Assembly: GCF_024436435.1 (NCBI RefSeq) | Contig: NZ_JAFMZP010000004.1 | Coordinates: 1 to 64,000 of the forward strand | Length of the DNA stretch: 64,000 nt | Reading direction: 5' to 3' | From: Desertivirga xinjiangensis | Lineage (GTDB): Bacteria; Bacteroidota; Bacteroidia; Sphingobacteriales; Sphingobacteriaceae | Shown here: positions 44,526 through 54,669 of the stretch, one piece after another | Numbering within the stretch: the first letter of the stretch is position 1 | Layout: each line of letters begins with the position of its first letter | The notes under the pieces: generated by a model | Told to the model about the DNA's origin: nothing | The model's database searches: none | What the model saw: the letters and a program-made list of their open reading frames with translations, nothing else | Made by a program: the position numbers and the translations under genes

Positions 44526-46007
44526 TTAGACTGTTTTGATAGCTTTCATTGCAGTCATCGCTTTACGCAACTTTGTACCTACAATTTCAACAGGGTGATT
44601 TCGAAGGATCTCGTTAATAGTTACCAGTTGAGTGTTATCAACAGATCCGTCCTTGCCTTCATTGAAGTTTTTACCAACAAGGTCAGTATCCACTTTTTTC
44701 ATGAAGTCGGCCAATAAAGGCTTACAAGCCTGATCAAACAGGTAGCAACCATATTCTGCCGTATCAGAAATTACACGGTTCATTTCGAACAATTTTTTAC
44801 GTGCAATAGTATTCGCAATAAGCGGAGTTTCGTGTAAAGACTCATAATATGCAGACTCTGGTTTAATACCCGCTTCAACCATAGTTTCGAAAGCTAATTC
44901 AACACCTGCTCTAACAAATGCAACCATTAGAAGGTAGTTGTCAAAATATTCCTGCTCTCCGATCTTTACATCACCAGCAGGAGTTTTTTCGAAAGCAGTT
45001 TCACCTGTTTCAGCTCTCCATGCCAATAAATTTTTATCTCCGTTAGCCCAGTCTTCCATCATGATGCGGCTGAATTCGCCACTCATGATATCATCCTGAT
45101 GTTTTTGGAATAGTGGACGCATGATCTCTTTAAGCTCTTCAGAAACGTCAAAAGCTTTGATCTTAGCAACATTGCTTAAACGATCCATCATTCCTGATAC
45201 GCCACCATGTTTCAAAGCTTCAGTGATAACTTCAACTCCATATTGAACCAGTTTAGACGCATAACCAGCATCGATTCCTTTTTCAACCATTTTATCGAAA
45301 GACAAAATAGAACCGGTTTGTAAAAGACCGCAAAGGATAGTTTGCTCACCCATCAAATCTGATTTTACCTCAGCTACGAAAGATGATCTTAATACGCCCG
45401 CTTTGTGACCGCCTGTACCAACGCAATATGCTTTAGCCTCAGCCAAACCTTTACCCTGAGGGTCATTTTCTGGATGAACAGCAATTAATGTTGGAACACC
45501 AAAACCTCTTACATACTCAGATCTAACCTCGCTACCAGGAGATTTAGGAGCAACCATAATAACGGTAAGGTCTTTGCGGATCTGCATGCCTTCTTCAACG
45601 ATATTGAAACCATGAGAGTAAGAAAGCGTAGCGCCTTGTTTCATCAATGGCATTACAGCATTAACAACGGCGGTGTGCTGTTTATCAGGCGTAAGATTGA
45701 TCACAAGGTCAGCAGTAGGAAGTAATTCTTCGTAAGTTCCAACTGTGAAGTTATTACCGGTAGCATTTTTCCATGAATCTCTTTTGCCTTCGATCGCCTC
45801 TTTGCGTAATGCATAACTTACATCTAAGCCACTATCTCTTAAGTTTAAACCTTGATTTAAACCTTGGGCGCCGCAACCTACTATTACAATTTTCTTTCCT
45901 TTCAACGCATTTACGCCGTCAGAAAATTCTGAACTGTCCATGAATTCGCATACTCCCAATTGATTTAATTGTTCTCTAAGGGGCAGTGTATTAAAATAAT
46001 TTGCCAT
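44526..46007 (-). CDS. ilvC: Ketol-acid reductoisomerase, class II
   Basis: 493 aa, the long plant/E. coli type. NADPH-binding [19 protein letters not shown] near residue 45, with downstream Arg/Lys/Ser ([13 protein letters not shown]) for NADPH preference. Two copies of the knotted domain fit the long form, with acidic metal ligands seen in [10 protein letters not shown]. It converts acetolactate and acetohydroxybutyrate to dihydroxy acids. It lies 166 bp below ilvN, and the MITE-like repeat starts 8 bp after its stop. Confidence 0.97.
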   Translation of the reverse strand: MANYFNTLPLREQLNQLGVCEFMDSSEFSDGVNALKGKKIVIVGCGAQGLNQGLNLRDSGLDVSYALRKEAIEGKRDSWKNATGNNFTVGTYEELLPTADLVINLTPDKQHTAVVNAVMPLMKQGATLSYSHGFNIVEEGMQIRKDLTVIMVAPKSPGSEVRSEYVRGFGVPTLIAVHPENDPQGKGLAEAKAYCVGTGGHKAGVLRSSFVAEVKSDLMGEQTILCGLLQTGSILSFDKMVEKGIDAGYASKLVQYGVEVITEALKHGGVSGMMDRLSNVAKIKAFDVSEELKEIMRPLFQKHQDDIMSGEFSRIMMEDWANGDKNLLAWRAETGETAFEKTPAGDVKIGEQEYFDNYLLMVAFVRAGVELAFETMVEAGIKPESAYYESLHETPLIANTIARKKLFEMNRVISDTAEYGCYLFDQACKPLLADFMKKVDTDLVGKNFNEGKDGSVDNTQLVTINEILRNHPVEIVGTKLRKAMTAMKAIKTV

Positions 46008-46173
46008 TTTTTATTGCTTGATTTCTATTTGATTTTCTTATTAAATATTTCGTTAGTTCTATCGGCTCGCAAAGCGATTAAAGGATGCGAATATCCTAAA
46101 TTGACGCTAAATTACTGCAATTCAATTCATTTAATTTTCCGATCCTTCATTTGCCTTCTTTTACAGGAGATAC

Positions 46174-46785
46174 TTACATGGTGAAAACTTTATCGGCACT
46201 ATTTAGATACTCATTTTCAACCACTTCATGACCAGGTTCCTGACTTTCAAACTCACGAAGTTTCCGGTTAAATCCTTCACTGTCTTTGATGATCATCACT
46301 CTGGCACTTCTGACGAACTCAATCAATCCATATGGCTGAAGCTTGTGGATCAGGGCATCTGTTTCCTCCCGGTGACCGGTAGTTTCAAATACGGTATAAT
46401 CATGTCTGATCACTACCGCCCGTGCGCCGTTTTCACGTAAAAGACGCTCAACAATAGCTTTCTCGGCAATCTCGTCCGTAGGGACCTTATAAAGAGCCAT
46501 TTCCTGCCAGATCACATCTTCATTGGTATTATAATAAACCTTAAGCACTTCTACCTGCTTTTCAATCTGGCGGCATACTTTGCTAACAACATTTTCAGAT
46601 TCGGTGATAACGATGTTGAAGCGGTGAATGCTGTCGATCTCTGAAGGAGAGGTATTTAAGCTTTCTATGTTGATCTTTCTTCTGCTAAAGATAATTGCAA
46701 TACGCGTAAGTAAACCGATTTGGTTCTCGGTATAGACGGTGATATTATATTCCTGTTTCTCTGGGTTTGGAATGTGAGTAGTCAT
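46174..46785 (-). CDS. ilvN: Acetolactate synthase small (regulatory) subunit
   Basis: 203 aa. An N-terminal ACT domain starts NITVYTENQIGLLTRIAIIF and RKINIESLNTSPSE; this is where valine feedback is sensed in relatives. A longer C-terminal domain follows, as in IlvH/IlvN of the larger type. It is translated 39 bp below ilvB. Confidence 0.95.
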   Translation of the reverse strand: MTTHIPNPEKQEYNITVYTENQIGLLTRIAIIFSRRKINIESLNTSPSEIDSIHRFNIVITESENVVSKVCRQIEKQVEVLKVYYNTNEDVIWQEMALYKVPTDEIAEKAIVERLLRENGARAVVIRHDYTVFETTGHREETDALIHKLQPYGLIEFVRSARVMIIKDSEGFNRKLREFESQEPGHEVVENEYLNSADKVFTM

Positions 46786-46824
46786 GATTTTTTAGTTTTT
46801 TAGCTTGACTTTATCCTTTTTACC

Positions 46825-48561
46825 TTAACTAAGCCTGATTTCACTTACGCTGCAGCCTTGCGGCACCATTGGAAATACATTGTTCTCTTTGGTAACCATT
46901 ACCTCAAGAAGGTATGAACCATCGTGTTCGATCATCGTCTTAAGGGCAGATTTCAAACTTTCACGATCGTTAACGCTTTGGCCAGGAATGTTATATCCTT
47001 CAGCAACCTTTACAAAATTAGGGCTGGTAATATTTACGAAAGAATAACGTCTGTCATTGAATAGCTCCTGCCATTGGCGAACCATACCTAAAAACTGGTT
47101 ATTAAGTATCAGGATTTTCACCCCTACGTTAAACTGCATGATGGTTCCAAGTTCCTGGATGGTCATCTGCACACCGCCATCGCCGATCACTGCTATTACC
47201 TCCTTGTCGGGCGCCCCGAATTTAGCACCAATTGCTGCTGGTAAAGAAAATCCCATAGTTCCCAAACCGCCGCTTGTAATATTGCTGCGGGTATTGTTAA
47301 ACTTAGCATAGCGGCATGCCACCATCTGATGCTGGCCAACGTCGGTTACTATAATGGCTTCACCATTGGTTAATTCATTAACTTGCTGGATCACTTCACC
47401 CATGGTCAGCTCTTCTGACGAAGGGAATAACTCATCCTTTATAACTGCTTCTACTTCCTGACGGGTAAATTCATTGAATTTCGCCAGCCATTCTGTATGC
47501 TGCTTTTGTTCGATCAATTCTGTAAGGATGGGAAGCGTTTCTTTGCAGTCACCCCATACCTGTACAGTGGTCTGAACGTTTTTGTCAATTTCTGCAGGGT
47601 CAATATCGAAGTGAATTACTTTCGCCTGTTTGGCATATTTATCAAGGCGTCCGGTAACTCGGTCGTCGAAACGCATTCCTATAGCAATAAGTACGTCACA
47701 TTCATTTGTTAATACATTGGGACCGTAGTTTCCATGCATTCCAAGCATACCCACGTTTAGAGGATGGGTAGTTGGTATGGCACCTGCGCCAAGAATCGTC
47801 CATGCCGCCGGTATTCCCGATTTTTCAACAAAGGTTTTAAACTCCTGTTCGGCACTACCCAATAGCACACCTTGTCCCCATAGAATGAATGGTTTTTTCG
47901 CAGAGTTGATAAGCCTTGCAGCTTCTTCTACATATTCTCTCCGGACTATTGGTTTCGGACGATAACTCCGGATATGCTTGCAAGGCGTATAGCCTTTATA
48001 TTCGAACTTTTGGAACTGTGCATTTTTTGTGATATCGATCAGTACCGGACCAGGTCTTCCGCTTTTTGCGATATAAAAAGCCTTAGCCAGTACTTCGGGG
48101 ATCTCTGTAGCGTCAGTAACCTGGTAATTCCATTTGGTAACAGGGGTGGTGATATTGATAACGTCAGTTTCCTGGAAGGCGTCTGTACCTAATAGATGAG
48201 CAAATACTTGCCCTGTTATACAAACAAGAGGAGTGCTGTCGATCTGGGCGTCAGCAAGGCCGGTTACAAGGTTTGTTGCTCCCGGACCACTGGTAGCGAA
48301 TACAACACCAACTTTGCCTGATGCCCTTGCGTAACCCTGACCTGCATGTATACCTCCCTGCTCATGACGGACTAATATATGGTTAAGCTTATCATTGTAA
48401 TCATACAAGGCATCGTAGATAGGCATAATTGCGCCTCCCGGATAACCAAAAATGACATCCGTGCCTTCTGCGATCAATGCTTCCAATACGGCTTGCGAAC
48501 CACTAAGTTCGATGCCTGTTTTCTGCTCTGCAGCGGTTAATTCCTGTTGTGCTGTATCCAT
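46825..48561 (-). CDS. ilvB: Acetolactate synthase large (catalytic) subunit
   Basis: 578-aa thiamine-diphosphate enzyme. The catalytic Glu is in ILVRHEQGGIHAGQGYARAS near residue 68. The ThDP motif runs from IGDGGVQMTIQELGT to ILNNQFLGMVRQWQ (about residues 455-490). It starts branched-chain synthesis by condensing pyruvate with pyruvate or 2-oxobutyrate. It sits between ilvD and ilvN on the minus strand. Confidence 0.97.
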   Translation of the reverse strand: MDTAQQELTAAEQKTGIELSGSQAVLEALIAEGTDVIFGYPGGAIMPIYDALYDYNDKLNHILVRHEQGGIHAGQGYARASGKVGVVFATSGPGATNLVTGLADAQIDSTPLVCITGQVFAHLLGTDAFQETDVINITTPVTKWNYQVTDATEIPEVLAKAFYIAKSGRPGPVLIDITKNAQFQKFEYKGYTPCKHIRSYRPKPIVRREYVEEAARLINSAKKPFILWGQGVLLGSAEQEFKTFVEKSGIPAAWTILGAGAIPTTHPLNVGMLGMHGNYGPNVLTNECDVLIAIGMRFDDRVTGRLDKYAKQAKVIHFDIDPAEIDKNVQTTVQVWGDCKETLPILTELIEQKQHTEWLAKFNEFTRQEVEAVIKDELFPSSEELTMGEVIQQVNELTNGEAIIVTDVGQHQMVACRYAKFNNTRSNITSGGLGTMGFSLPAAIGAKFGAPDKEVIAVIGDGGVQMTIQELGTIMQFNVGVKILILNNQFLGMVRQWQELFNDRRYSFVNITSPNFVKVAEGYNIPGQSVNDRESLKSALKTMIEHDGSYLLEVMVTKENNVFPMVPQGCSVSEIRLS

Positions 48562-48642
48562 TGTTATTTAGATTAGAGACCTGGTTAAGATTTGCTTGCT
48601 TGCCTTATCTTTCCCAGAATCGTGTTTCTATTATTTGTTTGT

Positions 48643-50358
48643 TTACAAGTCCGTTACACAGCCTTCTGCTGCGGTACTAACCTGTTTTGCATATTTATAT
48701 AAAAGGCCTTTTTTAGCTTTTAATTCCGGCTGAGTCCATCTTGCACGTCGCGCGGCAATTTCTTCGTCAGAAACTTTAAGATTGATACTGTTCTCAATGG
48801 CATCAAGTTCAATGATGTCATTGTCCTGAACCAATCCGATTAAGCCTCCTTTGTAAGCTTCCGGGGTGATGTGACCCACTACGAAACCATGAGTACCACC
48901 GCTAAAACGGCCGTCAGTGATCAGGGCAACGCTTTTGCCTAATCCCACACCGATAAGGGCTGAAGTTGGTTTAAGCATCTCAGGCATTCCTGGAGCTCCA
49001 ACCGGACCCACATTCCTGATAACAACTACGTCTCCGTGCTGAACGCGTCCTGACTGGATACCTTCGATCAGCTCGAACTCACCGTCGAATACACGTGCCG
49101 GACCAACAAAACGCTCACCTTCTTTACCGGTGATCTTTGCGACACTTCCGCCTTCTGCAAGGTTTCCATAAAGGATTTGCAGGTGACCGGTTGCTTTAAT
49201 TGGATTTTCTGCAGGAAGAATTATTTTCTGAGATTCAAAATCCAGGGATGGGATATCTGCAAGGTTTTCAGCAAGAGTTTTACCAGTACAGGTAAGGGTG
49301 CTTCCATCTATCCAGCCTTTTTCCAAAGCGTATTTCATCACAGCAGGCACCCCTCCAATATTATGAAGGTCTTCCATCATATATTTTCCGCTCGGTTTCA
49401 TATCCGCAAGTACAGGGATACGGTTGCTGATAGCCTGGAAATCATCCTGGGTTAACTCAACATCCACACTCTTGGCAATTGCCAATAAATGCAGAACCGC
49501 ATTGGTAGATCCACCAAGAAGCATGATGACCACAATAGCATTTTCAAAAGCCTGACGGGTCATGATGTCTTTTGGTTTGATATCACGCTCCATTAATAAA
49601 CGGATCGCTTTTCCTGCTGCAAGGCACTCTTGCTTCTTCTCCTCGCTTAATGCCGGATTGGAAGAAGAATAAGGCAAGCTCATACCAAGAGCTTCAATTG
49701 CTGCAGCCATCGTATTTGCAGTATATATACCACCGCATGCTCCCGCACTTGGACAAGAGTTTTTGATGATCTCCTTAAAGTCGATGTCACTAAGTTCGCC
49801 AGCCATTTTTTTACCCAGGGCTTCGAAGGCGGAAACGATGTTCAGATCTTCTCCTTTGTAGTGTCCCGGGTGAATAGTACCGCCATACACCATAATTGAT
49901 GGACGGTTTAATCTGCCCATTGCCATCACAGAACCAGGCATATTTTTGTCGCATCCAGGCAAAGCAATCAGCGAATCATAGTACTGAGCTCCACAAACTG
50001 CCTCGATTGAATCAGCAATAATATCACGGCTCACCAACGAATAACGCATACCTTCTGTTCCATTACTCATGCCATCGCTCACACCAATGGTATTGAAAAT
50101 CAGACCAACGAGATCCTCTGCCCATACGCCCTCTTTAACCAGCTTGGCAAGGTCGTTCAGGTGCATGTTACAGGTGTTGCCATCATAACCCATACTTGCA
50201 ATTCCCACCTGGGCCTTTTGCATGTCCTCTTCAGTCAGGCCAATTCCGTAAAGCATGGCTTGTGCTGCCGGCTGTGTAGGGTCTTGAGTCAGGGTTTTGC
50301 TGTAGCGGTTCAATTCGTTTACAGTTGTTGTGCTTTCTGTATTATCAGATAAGGTCAT
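48643..50358 (-). CDS. ilvD: Dihydroxy-acid dehydratase
   Basis: 571 aa, IlvD/Edd family. Fe-S cysteines are seen in [30 protein letters not shown] and [18 protein letters not shown]. The C-terminal [20 protein letters not shown] holds the conserved active-site serine region. It is the first structural gene of the ilv-leu cluster, preceded by the leader peptide and attenuator. Confidence 0.97.
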   Translation of the reverse strand: MTLSDNTESTTTVNELNRYSKTLTQDPTQPAAQAMLYGIGLTEEDMQKAQVGIASMGYDGNTCNMHLNDLAKLVKEGVWAEDLVGLIFNTIGVSDGMSNGTEGMRYSLVSRDIIADSIEAVCGAQYYDSLIALPGCDKNMPGSVMAMGRLNRPSIMVYGGTIHPGHYKGEDLNIVSAFEALGKKMAGELSDIDFKEIIKNSCPSAGACGGIYTANTMAAAIEALGMSLPYSSSNPALSEEKKQECLAAGKAIRLLMERDIKPKDIMTRQAFENAIVVIMLLGGSTNAVLHLLAIAKSVDVELTQDDFQAISNRIPVLADMKPSGKYMMEDLHNIGGVPAVMKYALEKGWIDGSTLTCTGKTLAENLADIPSLDFESQKIILPAENPIKATGHLQILYGNLAEGGSVAKITGKEGERFVGPARVFDGEFELIEGIQSGRVQHGDVVVIRNVGPVGAPGMPEMLKPTSALIGVGLGKSVALITDGRFSGGTHGFVVGHITPEAYKGGLIGLVQDNDIIELDAIENSINLKVSDEEIAARRARWTQPELKAKKGLLYKYAKQVSTAAEGCVTDL

Positions 50359-50390
50359 GTCGTTTTATTATTTTTAAAAACCTATAGATA

Positions 50391-50423
50391 TAAAAAAAGC
50401 GCCTCCGTTGTTAGAAGGCGCTT
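50391..50423 (-). terminator. Attenuator terminator of ilv operon
   Basis: On the minus strand AAGCGCCT (50416-50423) and AGGCGCTT (50397-50404) form an 8-bp G/C-rich stem, followed by TTTTTT. It lies 13 nt after the leader-peptide stop and 32 bp before ilvD, where premature termination would switch off the operon. Confidence 0.85.
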
Positions 50424-50436
50424 ACGTTTTCTTTTA

Positions 50437-50544
50437 TTAAGACACCTTCGAATGAGAAGCAATGAGGAGCACCACAATTACGTTAATAACAGGTACCAAA
50501 CTTGTCACAGTAATGCTCAATCTTCTTCTTAATCTTGGGTTCAT
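50437..50544 (-). CDS. ilv leader peptide (35 aa), attenuation control
   Basis: From ATG 50544 to TAA 50437 the frame reads MNPRLRRRLSITVTSL, then VPVINVIVVLLIASHSKVS. Between residues 16 and 28, 11 of 13 residues are Ile, Leu or Val, the three end products of the operon. A rho-independent terminator follows 13 nt after the stop. The tract GAAGGTGT at the leader 3' end (50442-50449) can pair over 8 bp (two G-U) with GCGCCTTC of the terminator 5' arm (50414-50421). Ribosome stalling in the Ile/Leu/Val run would leave this tract free to pair and block the terminator. Mechanism inferred by analogy with enterobacterial ilv/leu leaders; the sequence pattern is seen directly. Confidence 0.85.
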   Translation of the reverse strand: MNPRLRRRLSITVTSLVPVINVIVVLLIASHSKVS

Positions 50545-50579
50545 GTTCTTACAAACTCTGTTTTGAATTTTGATATGTT

Positions 50580-50605
50580 CAAGGTAGGAACTTGGAATTT
50601 ATCAA
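50580..50605 (-). promoter_or_regulatory. Putative ilv operon promoter
   Basis: On the minus strand TTGATA (TTG at 50603-50605) and TACCTTG (50580-50586) give a Bacteroidota-like -33/-7 pair with a 16-19 bp spacer. It lies 36 bp upstream of the leader-peptide ATG. Confidence 0.5.
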
Positions 50606-50915
50606 TCAATAGGGGTAGGTTGAATTTTTAATTTAATATAATATTTTATTATGAGCACATTCTTTAGAATAAAATATTGAATGAAGTGTGTTTACTGATA
50701 TTTAGTATTTGTGCAGAATACCAAAACCAATTTCGGTATACAGTTTTGCTAATTGCTTGTTTCTAAAAATGCCGCCTGTTTCCGCCTAAAAAGTATTGAC
50801 AATTAAAAAAAGTGAAAAAAAAAGCGCCCGGTGGATTGTGATCTTGTCGCTCTTCGAATTTATAATTCCCCTTTTGTCAGCGTTTCCAAAGAGTACGCAA
50901 AAGTCTTCAAAACAA
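50606..50915. other. Non-coding region between ilv promoter and atpC terminator
   Basis: About 310 bp with no gene. It contains a perfect 11-bp dyad AATATTTTATT / AATAAAATATT (50640-50650 and 50668-50678) 35 bp upstream of the putative ilv promoter, a possible operator. Otherwise A/T-rich. Confidence 0.45.
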
Positions 50916-50946
50916 AAGCGGCCGGTTGATCATCAACCGGCCGCTT
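50911..50946 (-). terminator. atpDC terminator
   Basis: A perfect inverted repeat AAGCGGCCGGTTGAT / ATCAACCGGCCGCTT, followed on the minus strand by TTGTTTTG, lies 19 bp past the atpC stop. Confidence 0.85.
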
Positions 50947-50964
50947 AATTTTGAAGGCAGAAAA

Positions 50965-51210
50965 CTAAAGTTTTACACCTTCGGCAAGTACCATTATTTT
51001 GTTGTCAAGTACTTCAACAACTCCGCCTTTAATGAAGAAACTTTCTTCTCCTTTGCCAGTGCGGATAATCACTTTACCATCATCGAGGGTTGAGATTATG
51101 GGAGCGTGGTTGTTTAGTATCTCAAAAGATCCCTGTACGCCAGGAACAGTTACGGATGAAACTTCCCCTTCAAATACTGTATTATCTGGTGTTAAAATCT
51201 CTAATGTCAT
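50965..51210 (-). CDS. atpC: F-type ATP synthase epsilon subunit
   Basis: 81 aa: only the N-terminal beta-sandwich (MTLEILTPDNTVFEGEVSS, VPGVQGSFEILNNHAPIIS) is present. The C-terminal helical pair of E. coli epsilon (about 50 further residues), which blocks rotation and ATP hydrolysis, is missing. Short epsilon subunits are common in Bacteroidota. It follows atpD after 90 bp on the minus strand. Confidence 0.93.
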   Translation of the reverse strand: MTLEILTPDNTVFEGEVSSVTVPGVQGSFEILNNHAPIISTLDDGKVIIRTGKGEESFFIKGGVVEVLDNKIMVLAEGVKL

Positions 51211-51245
51211 ATACTTCGTAATAAGTTGTAAGTCTTAAGTTGAAA

Positions 51246-51287
51246 GTTATAAGTTGTGATACAGACTTATAACCTACAACTTATAAC
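51246..51287. repeat. Inverted repeat in atpD-atpC spacer
   Basis: GTTATAAGTTGT (51246-51257) and ACAACTTATAAC (51276-51287) form a perfect 12-bp dyad; the spacer upstream has more imperfect copies of TAAGTTGTAAGT. This TAAGTT-type repeat resembles short repeats that recur in Bacteroidota intergenic DNA. Confidence 0.5.
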
Positions 51288-51300
51288 TCAAGAACTAATT

Positions 51301-52833
<1,533 letters not shown>

Positions 52834-52993
52834 TCAATTACATAAGCATCACAATGATGCTGATTTTGGTGCCGCAAAAATACGTTTTATTAAAGAAAAT
52901 CAAATGACTGTTTAAAAGAATTTTAATCACTGGTGATGATTTTTTAAAACCGATCAGTTTTGGCCTTGTTCTCTTTGAATAAAAACATCGAAA

Positions 52994-53281
52994 ATGAAAG
53001 CTATAAGTGTGATAACCAAGGGTTTTTTTGAGTGTAAAAAACGCTGGGCAGCTCTGTTAATATTTATTTTTTTCAGTGCAGTTGTATATGCCCAAAGATC
53101 TGATGATGACAGTCGGGTTACTACAGAGTTTAATTATGACAGCAGGGAAATGGCCTGGTACGCCCAGCCCTGGATCTGGGCTATTGTAGCTGCCGTGCTG
53201 ATCTTGTTAATTGCTTTTGTAAGTAAAGGGTACTTAAAAAGGCATATGGAAGATGATTCGGAAACCGGAACGACGCACTAA
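52994..53281 (+). CDS. Small membrane protein with WYAQPW motif, copy 1
   Basis: 95 aa. An N-terminal hydrophobic/signal segment (WAALLIFIFFSAVVYAQ, cleavage after YA likely), an acidic middle with RSDDDSR, then MAWYAQPWIWAIVAAVLILL running into a second membrane helix and a charged tail. The adjacent gene (53348-53596) encodes a paralogue with the same WYAQPW-W motif. No known family recognised. Divergent from atpD. Confidence 0.7.
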   Translation: MKAISVITKGFFECKKRWAALLIFIFFSAVVYAQRSDDDSRVTTEFNYDSREMAWYAQPWIWAIVAAVLILLIAFVSKGYLKRHMEDDSETGTTH

Positions 53282-53347
53282 AATAAATTGTGTAATTTTT
53301 TCGCTGGCATATTTATTGTTTATACAATTATACTAAGCATTAAATCT

Positions 53348-53596
53348 ATGAAAACGATAAGAAAAATTACAAAAACTGAAGTGTGGTTAACTGCTTTGGT
53401 TATGACAATGAACCTTTTGTTTGGAGCCGGCGCTTTTGCTCAGAATTCAGCACCTGAACAAGTGGATGTGAATATTAACACCAATTCGGGTGGCGCTGGC
53501 TGGTATGCCCAACCCTGGGTTTGGGTGGTAGGAGTAGCGCTCTTTATCATCATTATCATTGCCATCACCAGAAGCGGCAACAGCCGGGAAGTATAG
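53348..53596 (+). CDS. Small membrane protein with WYAQPW motif, copy 2
   Basis: 82 aa from ATG 53348. A signal-like segment (WLTALVMTMNLLFGAGAFAQ), a short Asn/Gly-rich linker (VDVNINTNSGGAG), then WYAQPWVWVVGVALFIIIII and a basic end. It shares the WYAQPW(I/V)W-plus-helix layout with its upstream neighbour, 66 bp away, so the two arose by duplication or belong to one family. Function unknown; a sensor or an assembly partner in the inner membrane is possible. Terminated by a hairpin. Confidence 0.7.
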   Translation: MKTIRKITKTEVWLTALVMTMNLLFGAGAFAQNSAPEQVDVNINTNSGGAGWYAQPWVWVVGVALFIIIIIAITRSGNSREV

Positions 53597-53621
53597 ACAA
53601 ATCCAGTACTTATATTAAACC

Positions 53622-53652
53622 AGAGGAGACGAATTATTTTCGTCTCTTTTTG
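53622..53652 (+). terminator. Terminator after small membrane proteins
   Basis: GGAGACGAA / TTCGTCTCT with a TTAT loop, followed by TTTTTG. Confidence 0.75.
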
Positions 53653-53679
53653 TTTGCGCCCTTTGCTGATATTTGCTCT

Positions 53680-54591
53680 ATGAAAACAATTCTGGTAACA
53701 GGCAGCAATGGCTTGCTTGGGCAAAAGTTAACAAGTCTGATCTGTGGATCTGGCCGGGCAAATCTGATAGCTACTTCACGCGGAGCAAATCGAAATCCTT
53801 TATCTGAAGGCTATTTGTATGTTCAAATGAATATATCAGAGCAGTCACAAATTAAAGAGGTAATTTCAACATACAAACCAGACGTGGTCATCAATACAGC
53901 TGCAATAACAAATGTGGATATTTGTCACATTCAGAGAGAGCTTTGTACACAAGTCAATGTAACTGCAGTTGAACATCTTGCAAAAATCTGCAAGGAACTT
54001 AATATTCATCTCATTCATCTTTCAACCGATTTCGTGTTTGACGGAAATGCGGGTCCCTATTCGGAGGATGCTTTGCCAAATCCGCTTAGTTTTTACGGGG
54101 AAAGTAAAGTGCAGGCAGAACAAGTAATCAGAGATTCCGGATGCAAATGGGCGATAATCAGAACTATCCTGGTGTATGGCATAACAGCAAGTAGTAGTCG
54201 CTCAAATATTGTTTTATGGGCGAAAAGTTCTCTGGAAAAGGGGGCGCCTATAAAGGTGGTGAATGATCAATGGCGTATGCCAACGCTTGCCGAAGATCTT
54301 GCCGAAGGCTGTTTACTCACTGCAGAAAAAGAAGCAACAGGAATTTTTCACATATCAGGAAAGGATATGATGAGTGTTTATGAACTGGTTCAGCAGGTAG
54401 GGGCTTTTTGGAACCTCGATACCTCACTGATTCAGCCCGTTTCTTCTGCTACGCTTAATCAGGAGGCAAAGCGTCCTCTGAAAACAGGCTTCATACTTGA
54501 TAAGGCAATAAGAGAACTGGGCTATAAGCCGCATTCATTCCTTGAGGGGCTAAAACTTCAAAAAATGCAAATTCAATTAGCCGGCATATAG
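53680..54591 (+). CDS. SDR-type dTDP-4-dehydrorhamnose reductase-like protein
   Basis: 303 aa from ATG 53680; an upstream in-frame ATG gives low-complexity sequence from another reading frame and is rejected. The N-terminal Rossmann motif is VTGSNGLLGQK (about 6-16), the catalytic Tyr/Lys pair is in SFYGESKVQAE, and the substrate-binding Ser/Thr in HLSTDFVFDG. It belongs to the RmlD-like extended short-chain dehydrogenases; the other rhamnose genes are absent here, so the actual substrate is unsettled. Confidence 0.85.
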   Translation: MKTILVTGSNGLLGQKLTSLICGSGRANLIATSRGANRNPLSEGYLYVQMNISEQSQIKEVISTYKPDVVINTAAITNVDICHIQRELCTQVNVTAVEHLAKICKELNIHLIHLSTDFVFDGNAGPYSEDALPNPLSFYGESKVQAEQVIRDSGCKWAIIRTILVYGITASSSRSNIVLWAKSSLEKGAPIKVVNDQWRMPTLAEDLAEGCLLTAEKEATGIFHISGKDMMSVYELVQQVGAFWNLDTSLIQPVSSATLNQEAKRPLKTGFILDKAIRELGYKPHSFLEGLKLQKMQIQLAGI

Positions 54592-54669
54592 AAATATCAA
54601 ATTAAAGTCTAATTTAGTAAAATTCAGTTATTCAATAGCTGAGATATTGATCAACATAAATTTAATCCG

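Noticed and set aside
53521-53679. N-terminal extension of the SDR gene from an upstream ATG
   Set aside because: The extra 53 residues are His/Ser-rich out-of-frame translation of the preceding small membrane gene and terminator; the Rossmann motif starts right after ATG 53680.
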